DNA of 64,000 nucleotides from Lacticaseibacillus zhaodongensis (GTDB lineage: Bacteria; Bacillota; Bacilli; Lactobacillales; Lactobacillaceae): NCBI RefSeq assembly GCF_009687905.1, contig NZ_BLBG01000002.1, positions 1 through 64,000 of the forward strand. The letters run 5' to 3'. The position numbers and the translations under genes were made by a program. A model generated the notes under the pieces. That model searched no databases. It was not told the DNA's origin and saw only the letters and a program-made list of their open reading frames with translations. Shown here in pieces: positions 1 to 8,352 of this stretch (its first letter is position 1; each line of letters begins with the position of its first letter).

Positions 1-312
1 TAACACGAGTTTGATTTGATGTTTTTTATTTCAGAAGAACTTGGTCACGAGTGGCTAACTTGATTATAAAATCTGCCTTTTAAAATAATTGACATTCGAG
101 AAGAAGAAGGCGGGTCGTTATCTGAATTATATGGTTCTCCTAATGCACTTGTAAAGCCTGTACCAATGAATACTAGGCTGGAACGTATTCACAATGAATT
201 GGATGAAATAGTAGAGAGGGCTTATCGGGCTAGTGGTTTCTCAACTGACTCACAGAGAATTGGTTTCTTATTATCAATGTATGAGGAGAAGGTGCAGAAA
301 CTTGGACAATAA
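1..312 (+). pseudogene. C-terminal remnant of an MmeI/YeeA-like DNA methyltransferase
   Basis: Frame +1 is open from 70 to a TAA at 310-312 and reads SLSELYGSPNAL, then ERIHNELDEIVERAY, then a tail ending YEEKVQKLGQ. This matches the conserved extreme C-terminus of MmeI/YeeA-type SAM-dependent methyltransferases (SLADLYDP, AHxxLDxAVDxAY, RVxFLFxLYE). In-frame stops at 61-63 and 67-69, and no matching upstream block in any frame of bases 1-69, suggest the gene is broken just before this tail. Because the window begins here, the state of the rest is unknown. It lies directly upstream of YeeB- and YeeC-like genes, the order of Bacillus subtilis yeeABC. Known family role: adenine methylation that protects host DNA. 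Broken status is inference. Confidence 0.55.
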
Positions 313-2254
313 AAATGTAGTGGATGTTAGTTATCATCGAACAGGGAAAAGCACAAATACAGACGAGCTGGGCATGCGTGAGATGCAGGCACGTGTCTAT
401 CAACATCGCAGTTCACAGTACATTTTGGTCAAGGCACCACCTGCTTCTGGTAAGTCACGGGCTTTGATGTTTGTTGCGCTTGATAAGCTGGCTAATCAAG
501 GTGTTCGAAAGGTTATCGTTGCCGTTCCTGAACGCTCGATTGGGAAGTCTTTCCAACACACCGAGTTAGCGAAGTTTGGCTTCTATGAAGATTGGTCAGT
601 AAACTCGCAATATGATCTTACTCTAAATGGCGGAGATGCTGGCAAAGTTCAGAAATTCATTGATTTCATGAACGACGATACGGCTACCATTCTAATTTGT
701 ACGCACGCCACGCTGCGCTTTGCGTATGAGAAAGTCGATGATGATCACAAGTTCGACAACGTAATGTTAGCGATTGATGAATTTCACCACGTTTCTTCTG
801 AAGACAGCTCTGTCCTTGGCGGTGCGCTGAAGAACATTATGCACAACTCAACGGCGCATATTCTTGCGATGACGGGGTCTTATTTCCGTGGCGATTCATC
901 GCCAATCCTAACGCCAGAAGATGAGCAACAGTTTGACAAGGTCAATTATACCTATTACGAACAATTGGATGGCTACAAATACTTGAAGTCATTTGGCATT
1001 GATTACAAATTTTATCAAGGCTCATATCTTACGGCTTTGGACAAGGCGGTAGATGTGTCTAAGAAGACCATCATTCATATTCCTAGTGTTAATTCTAGTG
1101 AATCAACCAAGGACAAATATAATGAGGTTGATGCTATATTTGATACCATTGGCACGATCGAATCGCAGGATGATGAGACAGGTATCTACACGCTTAAGGG
1201 CCATGTGGATGGGCGTTTATTGAAGGTTGCTGACCTAGTCAATGAAGATGGCCGCGACAAGGTTCAAGAATACTTACGTAAGATGAAGCGGGCTGATCAG
1301 TTGGATATCCTGATTGCGTTAGGGATGGCCAAAGAAGGCTTTGACTGGCCGTGGGCTGAACAGGCGTTGACTATTGGCTATCGACGTTCGCTAACGGAGA
1401 TTGTGCAGATCATTGGCCGAGTTACGCGTGATAGCTCCAATAAGACGCATGCCCAGTTTACGAATATGATTGAACAGCCGGATGCCAAAGACGGTGACGT
1501 TCAATATGCGGTCAACTCAATTCTTAAGGCGATTACTGCCTCACTATTGATGGAACAAGTACTGGCTCCGGAGATTCACCTGAAAGCACGCAAGCATAAG
1601 ACAGACAAGTCTTCAGGTAATGGTGGTGACATCTTTGTCCGAGGATTGAAAGACCCGTCGACTAAGGCGGTTCGGAGCATCATTGAGAATGACATGCCTG
1701 ACCTGAAGGCGGCTATCCTGCAAGATAACGCGGTGAAGAATGGTATTGCGGCTAATGTAGACGCTGAGACGATGAACAAGGTACTGATTCCTAAAGTCAT
1801 TATGACCCGCTACCCAGGGCTAAATAATGAGGAAGTCGAAGAAGTCCGTCAGTACGCGGTAGCAGACACTGTGCTGCGGCATGCTGTCGTGGATCAAACT
1901 ACAGACAAGCACGGCAACACCAATGAATTTTTACGAATGGCTGACAAGTTCATCAACGTCGACGAGTTGGATATCAACTTAATTGATTCCATCAATCCGT
2001 TCCAGCGGGCATATGAAGTGCTGTCCCAGAATATTGACAGTGACGTTTTGCGGACAATTCAGCGTTCTATTGACGCTAAGAAGTTTGACTTTGATGAAGC
2101 TGAACTCGTCTATCTGTACAATCAGACTAAGCAATTTATCGCCGATAACGGTCGGGAACCAGATAAAGGAAGTCGCGACGAGCTTGAGGTAAAGATGGCG
2201 TATGCGCTTGCCAAATTAAGGGATATGCAGGCACGGAGGCAGCAGAATGGATAA
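302..2254 (+). CDS. YeeB-like superfamily II DNA helicase/translocase of a restriction-type defence module
   Basis: This 650-residue protein has a DEAD/DEAH helicase core. The Walker A APPASGKS lies near residues 45-52, the Walker B DEFH near 159-162, and motif VI QIIGRVTR near 368-375. The C-terminal ~280 residues are helical with no motif I recognise. I chose the TTG at 302 because an AGGAGAAGG ribosome binding site (284-292) lies 9 bases upstream; the longer frame back to a GTG at 233 lies inside the methyltransferase tail. The start overlaps the methyltransferase stop by 11 bases and the end overlaps the next gene by 8, so the three appear translationally coupled. In YeeABC-type modules the helicase is thought to move DNA for the nuclease, but the mechanism is not visible here. 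Confidence 0.85.
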   Translation: MDNKNVVDVSYHRTGKSTNTDELGMREMQARVYQHRSSQYILVKAPPASGKSRALMFVALDKLANQGVRKVIVAVPERSIGKSFQHTELAKFGFYEDWSVNSQYDLTLNGGDAGKVQKFIDFMNDDTATILICTHATLRFAYEKVDDDHKFDNVMLAIDEFHHVSSEDSSVLGGALKNIMHNSTAHILAMTGSYFRGDSSPILTPEDEQQFDKVNYTYYEQLDGYKYLKSFGIDYKFYQGSYLTALDKAVDVSKKTIIHIPSVNSSESTKDKYNEVDAIFDTIGTIESQDDETGIYTLKGHVDGRLLKVADLVNEDGRDKVQEYLRKMKRADQLDILIALGMAKEGFDWPWAEQALTIGYRRSLTEIVQIIGRVTRDSSNKTHAQFTNMIEQPDAKDGDVQYAVNSILKAITASLLMEQVLAPEIHLKARKHKTDKSSGNGGDIFVRGLKDPSTKAVRSIIENDMPDLKAAILQDNAVKNGIAANVDAETMNKVLIPKVIMTRYPGLNNEEVEEVRQYAVADTVLRHAVVDQTTDKHGNTNEFLRMADKFINVDELDINLIDSINPFQRAYEVLSQNIDSDVLRTIQRSIDAKKFDFDEAELVYLYNQTKQFIADNGREPDKGSRDELEVKMAYALAKLRDMQARRQQNG

Positions 2255-3467
2255 TCAAAGCTTGATTCGGTCGCTGGATGACATTTTTAATGATCCGGAC
2301 GCAACGTCTTTGCTCGCTAGCAAACCCAAACATACTCCCGTAAGCTATGACCCCACGGTAGAAGGATTTCAAGAGATTACCGATTGGGTGATTGCTCATG
2401 ACGGTAACGAGCCACAGAAGCTGCGAGATCCCTCACAGATGAAACAGCGCAAGTTGGCAAGCCGATTAAAAGGTATCCGTGAAGATCCTGAGCGTCGGGA
2501 TTTGTTGATGCCGTATGATACTGCAGGGTTACTAAGTGTTCATGAAGACGGCCCAGCGTTGAATGAAATTGTGAAAAATGAAAAGCAGGATTTTGCATCA
2601 CTGGATGATATTCTTAGCGATGATTCCATTCTGTTTAAGAAAAGTGATCAGCAAGCTGCTGGTAGTAAGTTGTTCGATACCAAGAAGCTCAACGAAATTC
2701 AGCGTGAGCAGGAAAACCGTCCGGAATTGATTTCTCAGCGTAAGCCGATGAAAAAATTCGGTCAGTATGAGGCTATGTTCCACAAGGTTCAGGCTGAAAT
2801 TGCATCTGGTCAGCGGCAGCTTCGCCCGTTCAAGAATTACGAGTTGCTGAGCAAGCACTTCTACGTTCTTAAGGGACAGTTACTGTACATTGATGAGATT
2901 GGCGAAGAAATCAAACTTGATGACAATAGCAACAGGAAAACCGACGCAAGGATGCATGTAATCTATGATAACGGGACTGAAAACAACCCGACGCGAAATG
3001 GGCTTGCTTCATCTCTGTATGGGCGTCAAGGTAGGATTGTTACGGAAGTTGAGCATGGTATTGAATTGACAAGTGATGACCACGTGACGGGGTTCATATA
3101 TATACTGGAATCTTTGAGCGACAACCCTCAGATTAAGCGAATACAAGCGAGGCATCCGTTGTACAAGGTTGGCTTCACTACTGGATCGGTTCAGGCAAGA
3201 ATTGCCAACGCCGAGAATGAGTCAACTTATCTATATGGTCCAGTACGACTTGTCGGCGAAATTAAAGTGGTGAACTTGAAAGCGGAAGCGTTGGAAACTG
3301 CGTTACATCATGCATTAGCAGAATATCAGTTGAATGTTGATATTACTGCTGCTAACGGGCGGATTGTTAAGCCACGTGAATGGTTTGCTGTTGATTTCAA
3401 TACTATTTTCGAAGTATCACAGAGGATCGTTGCCAGATTACTTCAGAATGTTAATGGGGAGTCGTAA
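2247..3467 (+). CDS. YeeC-like GIY-YIG nuclease of the restriction-type module
   Basis: This is a 406-residue protein. The N-terminal ~270 residues are charged and not recognised. A GIY-YIG nuclease domain of the T5orf172 kind occupies about 280-395: GFIYILE near 281, YKVGFT near 305, a conserved Arg in VQARIANAE near 316, and PREWFAV near 377 near the end of the domain. The start ATG overlaps the helicase stop and has GGAGG at 2235-2239. With the helicase and the upstream methyltransferase remnant it completes the YeeA-YeeB-YeeC order. The likely role is cutting of unmodified DNA; target specificity cannot be read from the sequence. Confidence 0.8.
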   Translation: MDNQSLIRSLDDIFNDPDATSLLASKPKHTPVSYDPTVEGFQEITDWVIAHDGNEPQKLRDPSQMKQRKLASRLKGIREDPERRDLLMPYDTAGLLSVHEDGPALNEIVKNEKQDFASLDDILSDDSILFKKSDQQAAGSKLFDTKKLNEIQREQENRPELISQRKPMKKFGQYEAMFHKVQAEIASGQRQLRPFKNYELLSKHFYVLKGQLLYIDEIGEEIKLDDNSNRKTDARMHVIYDNGTENNPTRNGLASSLYGRQGRIVTEVEHGIELTSDDHVTGFIYILESLSDNPQIKRIQARHPLYKVGFTTGSVQARIANAENESTYLYGPVRLVGEIKVVNLKAEALETALHHALAEYQLNVDITAANGRIVKPREWFAVDFNTIFEVSQRIVARLLQNVNGES

Positions 3468-3468
3468 T

Positions 3469-4803
3469 ATGGAAACCAAAAAACTTGAAGAGTTTGATAT
3501 GAGGGATGATTTCTCAATTCCAGTATTCGTTGGATATGAACTAGTTGAAATCTCAGGAATCAAAGGCGTAGATCCGAATAGCCACCACGCAGGCATACTT
3601 ACACGAAAAGGTGGAAGTACGTTTCTTGAGCTGGCTGATTTCCCTGAAAAGAAGGATTATATTTCCCCGAATCCTTCAGGTGTAATTGTTGATCATGATG
3701 ACAAAGTGGCGAATCAGGATGATGTTGGAAACTGGTACGCGTCAAGTTGGGATGGTGGTTTGCAGTTTGTTTTTCGCGATTTTTTTCGAATAAATGCGAG
3801 CGAAAATTTTGCTAGAAATCATTTTGTCGGCGACACCTCAAAATGGCGGATAAGTGATTACTCTATTGTGGACAAGCATTTAGCAGATTCGAAGATAAAG
3901 AAAGCGACCCTATCAATGGACCATGTGTATTCTTGGTTCAACTTCTTTCGGCCGGAGCAGGATTGGGCGAATACGAAATCGATTGTGTTTAAAGACCTTT
4001 GTTTTGAAAATCAACCATTCGCGCTTGTAATTGGTGCAAATGGTAAGGAACGGCACGATCTTCATATTTATCAGAAGACGGCTTACATGACCATTAGTAT
4101 TGAATTTGATAATCCACAGGCTCGAGAATTTACCTATCATCTGGCTGTTACTCTTCGAAACTTTTTACACATTGTGATGGGTAAAGAAGTTCGTATAAAC
4201 CAGATTATTCTAAATCGGGATGTTGTTACCAATAATAGCGAGGATGAGTCTAGTTCGGATAATGTACGAGAAAATTGGTTCTTGGAACAGTCTTATTTAC
4301 CAGAGTCTGTAAACGAAACTAATGCACATTTTAATGTTCCGTATCATGAAATAGCAGATAAATTCAACCCGATACTGAGTCAGTATTTGATGAATACAAA
4401 ATTACAGCAATTCGTAGGCAGTTACTTGACGGTTGACCAGTTTCATACACCGGTGGACACACAGATTGTGACACTTGTATCCGCTGTCGAGTCCTATTAC
4501 AGCGAAGCTAGGTATAGCTTCCCACCGAAGAAAATTAAGAATGCTAAGGAAAAGCTCGCAAGGATGGCTGAACTAGTATATGATCCTAACAAGCTGTTCA
4601 ATGATGATATTAGGGGCAGCGCGGGTAAAGTAGAGGAACTAATAGAGGAAATGGTCGATGCACGAGATTATATTGTGCACGGAGAAAGATCTAAGAAGTA
4701 TACTTCTGAGGCAGAACTTGTACCAGATCTAATTATCTTTAAAAAGTTGATTCGAAAGGCAATTACACAGGTGGGGTTACTACGTGTTCAACGGAATAAC
4801 TAA
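3469..4803 (+). CDS. ApeA-like HEPN-domain anti-phage protein
   Basis: This 444-residue protein starts at the ATG at 3469, just after GGGGAG and 2 bases past the GIY-YIG gene stop; an upstream ATG in frame at 3334 lies inside that gene and was rejected. The N-terminal part (VGYELVEISG, GILTRKGGSTFLEL) resembles the ApeA N-terminal domain. The C-terminal helical part (from about residue 330) resembles a HEPN domain, with the RNase signature Arg-x4-His at R399-H404 (RDYIVH). HEPN proteins of this type are RNases that act on tRNA or other RNA when a phage is sensed. The family call is from motif and layout; the phage trigger is unknown. It could be part of the same operon as the YeeBC genes or an independent defence gene. 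Confidence 0.65.
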   Translation: METKKLEEFDMRDDFSIPVFVGYELVEISGIKGVDPNSHHAGILTRKGGSTFLELADFPEKKDYISPNPSGVIVDHDDKVANQDDVGNWYASSWDGGLQFVFRDFFRINASENFARNHFVGDTSKWRISDYSIVDKHLADSKIKKATLSMDHVYSWFNFFRPEQDWANTKSIVFKDLCFENQPFALVIGANGKERHDLHIYQKTAYMTISIEFDNPQAREFTYHLAVTLRNFLHIVMGKEVRINQIILNRDVVTNNSEDESSSDNVRENWFLEQSYLPESVNETNAHFNVPYHEIADKFNPILSQYLMNTKLQQFVGSYLTVDQFHTPVDTQIVTLVSAVESYYSEARYSFPPKKIKNAKEKLARMAELVYDPNKLFNDDIRGSAGKVEELIEEMVDARDYIVHGERSKKYTSEAELVPDLIIFKKLIRKAITQVGLLRVQRNN

Positions 4804-5030
4804 TACTAACGAGATCTACGGGAGGAGGAAGATTGGCGCCTCGCTTCACCTCTCTTGGATAATATCGGTTTTACGTGAAGTAATAAAGACTTTCTCAAGA
4901 TTGGTTAGTGTGTCCGGTGCTACGAATCAACCGTAAAAGCGATTTCCAGAACGCGTGTTTGGTGATATACTAAATTTGTTGTGGATGCAATGTCTGTGTT
5001 GGTAATTTCAAAGAAAGTGGAGTGGGTAAG
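4804..5030 (+). promoter_or_regulatory. Intergenic promoter region for the TIR-caspase pair
   Basis: The 220-base gap has no gene. A -10-like TATACT sits at 4966-4971. No convincing -35 is seen. The ribosome binding site GGAG at 5019-5022 precedes the GTG start at 5031. A separate promoter fits the idea that TIR-caspase is an independent defence unit. Confidence 0.4.
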
Positions 5031-5408
5031 GTGAAACGAGTGTTTATTAGCTTTGCGATTGAGGATTCACGGCTTCGAGACTTATTGGTTGGTCAGGCTA
5101 AGAATAACAACAGCCCATTTGAGTTTGTAGATATGTCGGTAAAAAAGGCATGGAGTAGTGAGTGGAAGACAAAATGCCGCACAAAGATTAAGGGATGCGG
5201 TGGAGTGCTTGCAATCGTTACATCGAATTCAATGGATGCTGACGGGGAACGCTGGGAACTGAAATGTGCTTCAGAGGAAGGAATCTCCCGTCTGGGTATA
5301 TGGGGAAATGATGAGCATGCGGGGGTTCAAGTCCCTCCAGAACTTCCGAAGTACAAGATGCGTGATTGGACTTGGGTCAACATCAAGACTTGGTTGGACA
5401 CATTATAG
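5031..5408 (+). CDS. ThsB-like TIR-domain protein (predicted Thoeris signal-producing enzyme)
   Basis: This 125-residue single-domain protein opens with KRVFISFAIEDSRLRDLL, the hallmark of ThsB/DUF1863 TIR-like proteins. RWEL places the likely catalytic Glu of the TIR NAD-hydrolase site at E76. I prefer GTG 5031 because GGAG (5019-5022) is 8 bases upstream; GTG 5022 is in frame but its spacing is wrong. In Thoeris systems the TIR protein senses phage and makes a cyclic-ADP-ribose-type signal from NAD. The next gene, 8 bases downstream, encodes a caspase-like protease rather than the SIR2 protein ThsA. That pairing matches what has been reported as type IV Thoeris, where the TIR signal switches on a caspase-like effector. 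The signal molecule made here cannot be read from sequence. Confidence 0.8.
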   Translation: MKRVFISFAIEDSRLRDLLVGQAKNNNSPFEFVDMSVKKAWSSEWKTKCRTKIKGCGGVLAIVTSNSMDADGERWELKCASEEGISRLGIWGNDEHAGVQVPPELPKYKMRDWTWVNIKTWLDTL

Positions 5409-5416
5409 GAGCGGGC

Positions 5417-6382
5417 ATGAAGAAGGCGTTAGTTGTCGGGATAGACGATTACCCGAACGCACCACTAAAAGGCTGCGTAAATGATGCAGAGGCTATTGCG
5501 AAGGCGTTGGAGCGAAATCAAGACCAAACCAAAAATTTTGACGTGCGGTTAGAAACAAATATTCCATCAGGTGCCAGATTACTAAGTGCGGTTAATGATC
5601 TCTTTCAGGGTGATGCAGATATAGCTTTATTGTATTTTTCAGGACATGGTAGTGAAGATGGAATGGGATATCTGGTTACCCCAGATTATGCCCCGCCAAT
5701 TTGGGGAGTTAGCATGGCAGATATATTAAGCTGTGCGAATAAATCTAAGTGCCGGAATAAAATCATTATTCTTGACAGCTGTTATTCTGGCCGATTAGGT
5801 GAAAACCCCGTTTTTGAGGCGACATCTTCAGAACTTGCAGAAGGTGTCACTATTATGACTGCTAGTTCGCGAGATCAGGTGTCACTTGAAATAAATGGAC
5901 ATGGCGTGTTTACAGGACTTTTATTACAGGGATTGGCAGGTGGTGCTGCTGATTTAACGGGTAAAATTTCGCCAGCCAGCTTGTACGCGTTTATTGATCA
6001 ATCGCTTGGTCCTTGGGAACAACGTCCTGTATTCAAAACAAATACAACCGCTTTTTTATCGATTCGTTCTGTTCAACCGCAGGTGCCCATGACAACGTTG
6101 AGAATAATTTCAAAGATTTTTGAAGAACCTACGACGGAATTTGGCTTAGATCCTTCGTATGAAGATACAAATGCGGTAGACATTGATCATAGGGTGGTTA
6201 AACCTTATGCAGCTAGAGAGCATGTGGATTTATTCAAAAAATTACAGGCACTTGAAGGTGTGGGACTAGTAGAACCGGTTGGAGAAGATTTTATGTATTT
6301 TGCGGCGATGCACAATAAGTCTTGCAGATTAACACCATTGGGGATGCACTACTGGAAGTTATCGAAAGATCGACGGTTCTGA
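5417..6382 (+). CDS. Caspase-like (C14) protease, predicted effector of a TIR-caspase Thoeris system
   Basis: This 321-residue protein begins at ATG 5417 behind AGGAG (5408-5412). The caspase fold spans about 1-205: VVGIDDYPNAPLKGCVNDA at the N-terminus, the catalytic His in YFSGHG (H77) and the catalytic Cys in LDSCYSG (C122). Residues about 230-321 form a second domain with a winged-helix-like look (LTPLGMHYWKL at the end), a candidate for signal binding or regulation. There is no signal peptide, so it acts in the cytoplasm. Next to a TIR gene it most likely cleaves host or phage proteins after a TIR-made nucleotide binds, stopping phage growth. That role is inferred from the pairing. A strong terminator follows at 6409. 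Confidence 0.8.
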   Translation: MKKALVVGIDDYPNAPLKGCVNDAEAIAKALERNQDQTKNFDVRLETNIPSGARLLSAVNDLFQGDADIALLYFSGHGSEDGMGYLVTPDYAPPIWGVSMADILSCANKSKCRNKIIILDSCYSGRLGENPVFEATSSELAEGVTIMTASSRDQVSLEINGHGVFTGLLLQGLAGGAADLTGKISPASLYAFIDQSLGPWEQRPVFKTNTTAFLSIRSVQPQVPMTTLRIISKIFEEPTTEFGLDPSYEDTNAVDIDHRVVKPYAAREHVDLFKKLQALEGVGLVEPVGEDFMYFAAMHNKSCRLTPLGMHYWKLSKDRRF

Positions 6383-6408
6383 GTCAAGTTGAATTGATCT
6401 AAATTGAC

Positions 6409-6444
6409 GATGTCATCAAGATTTTAATGATGACATCTTTTTGT
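6409..6444 (+). terminator. Terminator after the TIR-caspase operon
   Basis: A perfect 10-bp stem (GATGTCATCA / TGATGACATC) with a 9-base loop is followed by a run of five T. Confidence 0.85.
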
Positions 6445-6519
6445 GTCTAATCGTTTTGTTTGCAATATTAAGATCCTGTTACAGTTCAAATTTCAGTTTC
6501 AAACCGCGTCCTACAAACC

Positions 6520-6780
6520 GTCTGTATATGTTGAGAGCGAAAGTTCTCACGGACCTTCCGGAAGGGTCTTACAACGCATCGCCGCCGTGCGCGGCGTGCA
6601 GCGCGAAAGCCGCTAGCGCGAGCGGCGGCGGTCGGCGTTAGCCGGCCGCCACAAGCCCCCGGTCTCTAATAGGGGGGCAAATATTAGAGACAAAATACAC
6701 GTAAGTAGGACGAAAGCGCCGGTGGCAAGCCACTTTGCGTAAGCAGATAGGTGGCTGTGCTGTCAGGTTGCTTCGAAAGG
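6520..6780 (+). other. Hairpin-rich, GC-rich region: candidate oriT / replication origin of a mobilizable element
   Basis: There is no credible gene here. The stretch directly upstream of the relaxase gene holds consecutive hairpins: a GAAA-loop hairpin (GAGAGC-GAAA-GTTCTC), GACCTTCC/GGAAGGGTC, a very GC-rich block at 6575-6655, a perfect 9-bp inverted repeat GTCTCTAAT (6662-6670) / ATTAGAGAC (6683-6691) enclosing a G6 run, and GTGGC-AA-GCCAC near 6730. Tn916-like and related elements carry oriT directly upstream of a Rep_trans relaxase gene. The nick site is not identified. Confidence 0.5.
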
Positions 6781-6787
6781 AGCTAAC

Positions 6788-8068
6788 ATGCTGAAAGATT
6801 TGAACTTAGTCGGCGGGATGACAAATATCGACTGGCTAAACCAGTTTCATGATGAGATGCGCATGCACAAGATTACTCAGGGTCAATTAGCGAAGACGGC
6901 TGATTATAGTCGGTCGCATTTGAACCAGTTGCTGACAGGGAAGAGTCCGATTAACAAGCAAGCGCGATTGCGATTGACGTTGGCACTGCGATCGCTGACC
7001 GGTCAGAACAATATTGACGTCTGTATTGATTATTTGGGCGTCACCTTCAAGTCACACGACTATGAAGAGCTGGTGACGGAGTTGTTCCAGCTCAACCTCA
7101 ATCACTTCAGTCTTAAGGAAGGCGCGCGCTATGGTTACAGTGCGACCTTCAAATGTGGCGAAATCGACGTGTTGCTGTCGCCATATCAAGATGTAAATGC
7201 AGACGGTTATGATCCTAGTGAGGATAGTGGCACGATGATTGAGTTGAAAGGTCAAGGCTGCCGCTATGTTGAATCGTATTTGCGCCAACAGAACCGGACT
7301 TGGTACGACTTCTTGGAGACGTGCATTGCGCTTGACGGTCACTTCACCCGCGTTGACCTCGCCATCAATGATCGCAATGGCTTGCTCGATGTGCCGACCT
7401 TGATTGAGAAGTGTGACCGGGATGAATTCACCTCGCGTTTTCATGGCTTCCGAGATAATCGCACCAAGCAGTGGGAGGTATCGGGCAGAACCTTGTATCT
7501 GGGGTCACCGCAAAGCGAAGTGTACTTCTGTATTTACGACAAGGCCTTTGAGCAACACCAGAAGCACCCTGAGATTGCGATTGAAGACCAGCCGATACGC
7601 ACGCGCTTTGAAGTCCGGTTACGTCGCAAACGCGCCGCTGCTGCAATTAAGAATCTGTTGGCAGAACGTGATCCAGAGAAAGTCGTGTTCGGCATTATCA
7701 ACCGTTACCTGCGTTTCTTGACGCCGAGCCACAAAGCCAAAAGTCAGTGGGCGACAGATCCACGCTGGGATGCGTTTATCGGTAATAATCGCGACAAGCT
7801 GCGACTCTCAACTGACCCTGAACCATTGAGTTATGCACACATTATTCGCTGGCTCAAGAAGCAGGTTGCGCCGTCGTTGAAGATGTTGCAGCTGATTGAT
7901 CAATACAATGGCACTACCGAGCTGAAGACGATTATTGATGGCGGTAAGCTGACGCAACGCCACTGGGACTTGATTCACCACTATCAGCACCACCGCAACG
8001 GCGTTTTGACCGATTCAGAACCGAGTGAGACATCAAAAAAGAGCGACTACGCCGACCAAAGCAAGTAG
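6788..8068 (+). CDS. Rep_trans/MobT-like relaxase or replication initiation protein
   Basis: This 426-residue protein starts at ATG 6788 behind AAAGGAG. Residues about 10-70 form an XRE-type helix-turn-helix (QGQLAKTADYSRSHLNQLL). The rest matches the replication initiation factor (Rep_trans) family: VCIDYLGVTF, FTRVDLAINDR and a Tyr-containing YFCIYDKAFEQ that fits the nicking-Tyr region. In integrative conjugative elements such proteins (MobT, NicK, Orf20 of Tn916) nick oriT and start transfer and rolling-circle replication. Here no other transfer genes follow, only an excisionase-like gene and an integrase, so the element would need a helper conjugation machine. Confidence 0.85.
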   Translation: MLKDLNLVGGMTNIDWLNQFHDEMRMHKITQGQLAKTADYSRSHLNQLLTGKSPINKQARLRLTLALRSLTGQNNIDVCIDYLGVTFKSHDYEELVTELFQLNLNHFSLKEGARYGYSATFKCGEIDVLLSPYQDVNADGYDPSEDSGTMIELKGQGCRYVESYLRQQNRTWYDFLETCIALDGHFTRVDLAINDRNGLLDVPTLIEKCDRDEFTSRFHGFRDNRTKQWEVSGRTLYLGSPQSEVYFCIYDKAFEQHQKHPEIAIEDQPIRTRFEVRLRRKRAAAAIKNLLAERDPEKVVFGIINRYLRFLTPSHKAKSQWATDPRWDAFIGNNRDKLRLSTDPEPLSYAHIIRWLKKQVAPSLKMLQLIDQYNGTTELKTIIDGGKLTQRHWDLIHHYQHHRNGVLTDSEPSETSKKSDYADQSK

Positions 8069-8145
8069 TCACCCTTCACAGATAAGGTTTGGGTCCTATC
8101 TGGCTTGATTATCTCACTTCAATCAACGAGAAGGAAGTGACGTAA

Positions 8146-8352
8146 TTGGATAAGAGTTTTGTCTGCTATCAAGATCTGATGGCATTAGGCTTTAAGCAGC
8201 ACACTGCGCGCGATATCATTAGACAAGCGAAGCAAAGGATGGTACAAAAGGGTTATCCCTTGTATCTCAACCGAAACTTAGGGCGCGTGCCGCGTTCTGT
8301 CGTTGAGTCCATTCTCGGATCACCGATGAATGGAGCTGTTGAGAATGAGTAA
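8146..8352 (+). CDS. DUF3173-family small protein, excisionase-like
   Basis: This 68-residue protein has a TTG start 8146 behind GAGAAGGAAGTG. CYQDLMALGFKQHTARDIIR reads as a helix-turn-helix, followed by LGRVPRSVVESILG; the size and pattern match DUF3173 proteins found between relaxase and integrase genes in Firmicute elements. The likely role is a recombination directionality factor assisting excision. Its end overlaps the integrase start by 8 bases, so the two are coupled. A small hairpin (CAGATAAGG...CCTATCTG, 8091-8114) lies upstream. Confidence 0.7.
   Translation: MDKSFVCYQDLMALGFKQHTARDIIRQAKQRMVQKGYPLYLNRNLGRVPRSVVESILGSPMNGAVENE

Noticed and set aside
3334-3468. Longer N-terminus of the HEPN protein with a hydrophobic start
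   Set aside because: It overlaps the GIY-YIG gene by 134 bases; ATG 3469 is better placed.
6441-6641. 66-codon frame in the GC-rich region before the relaxase
   Set aside because: No ribosome binding site; it runs through hairpins of the presumed oriT.
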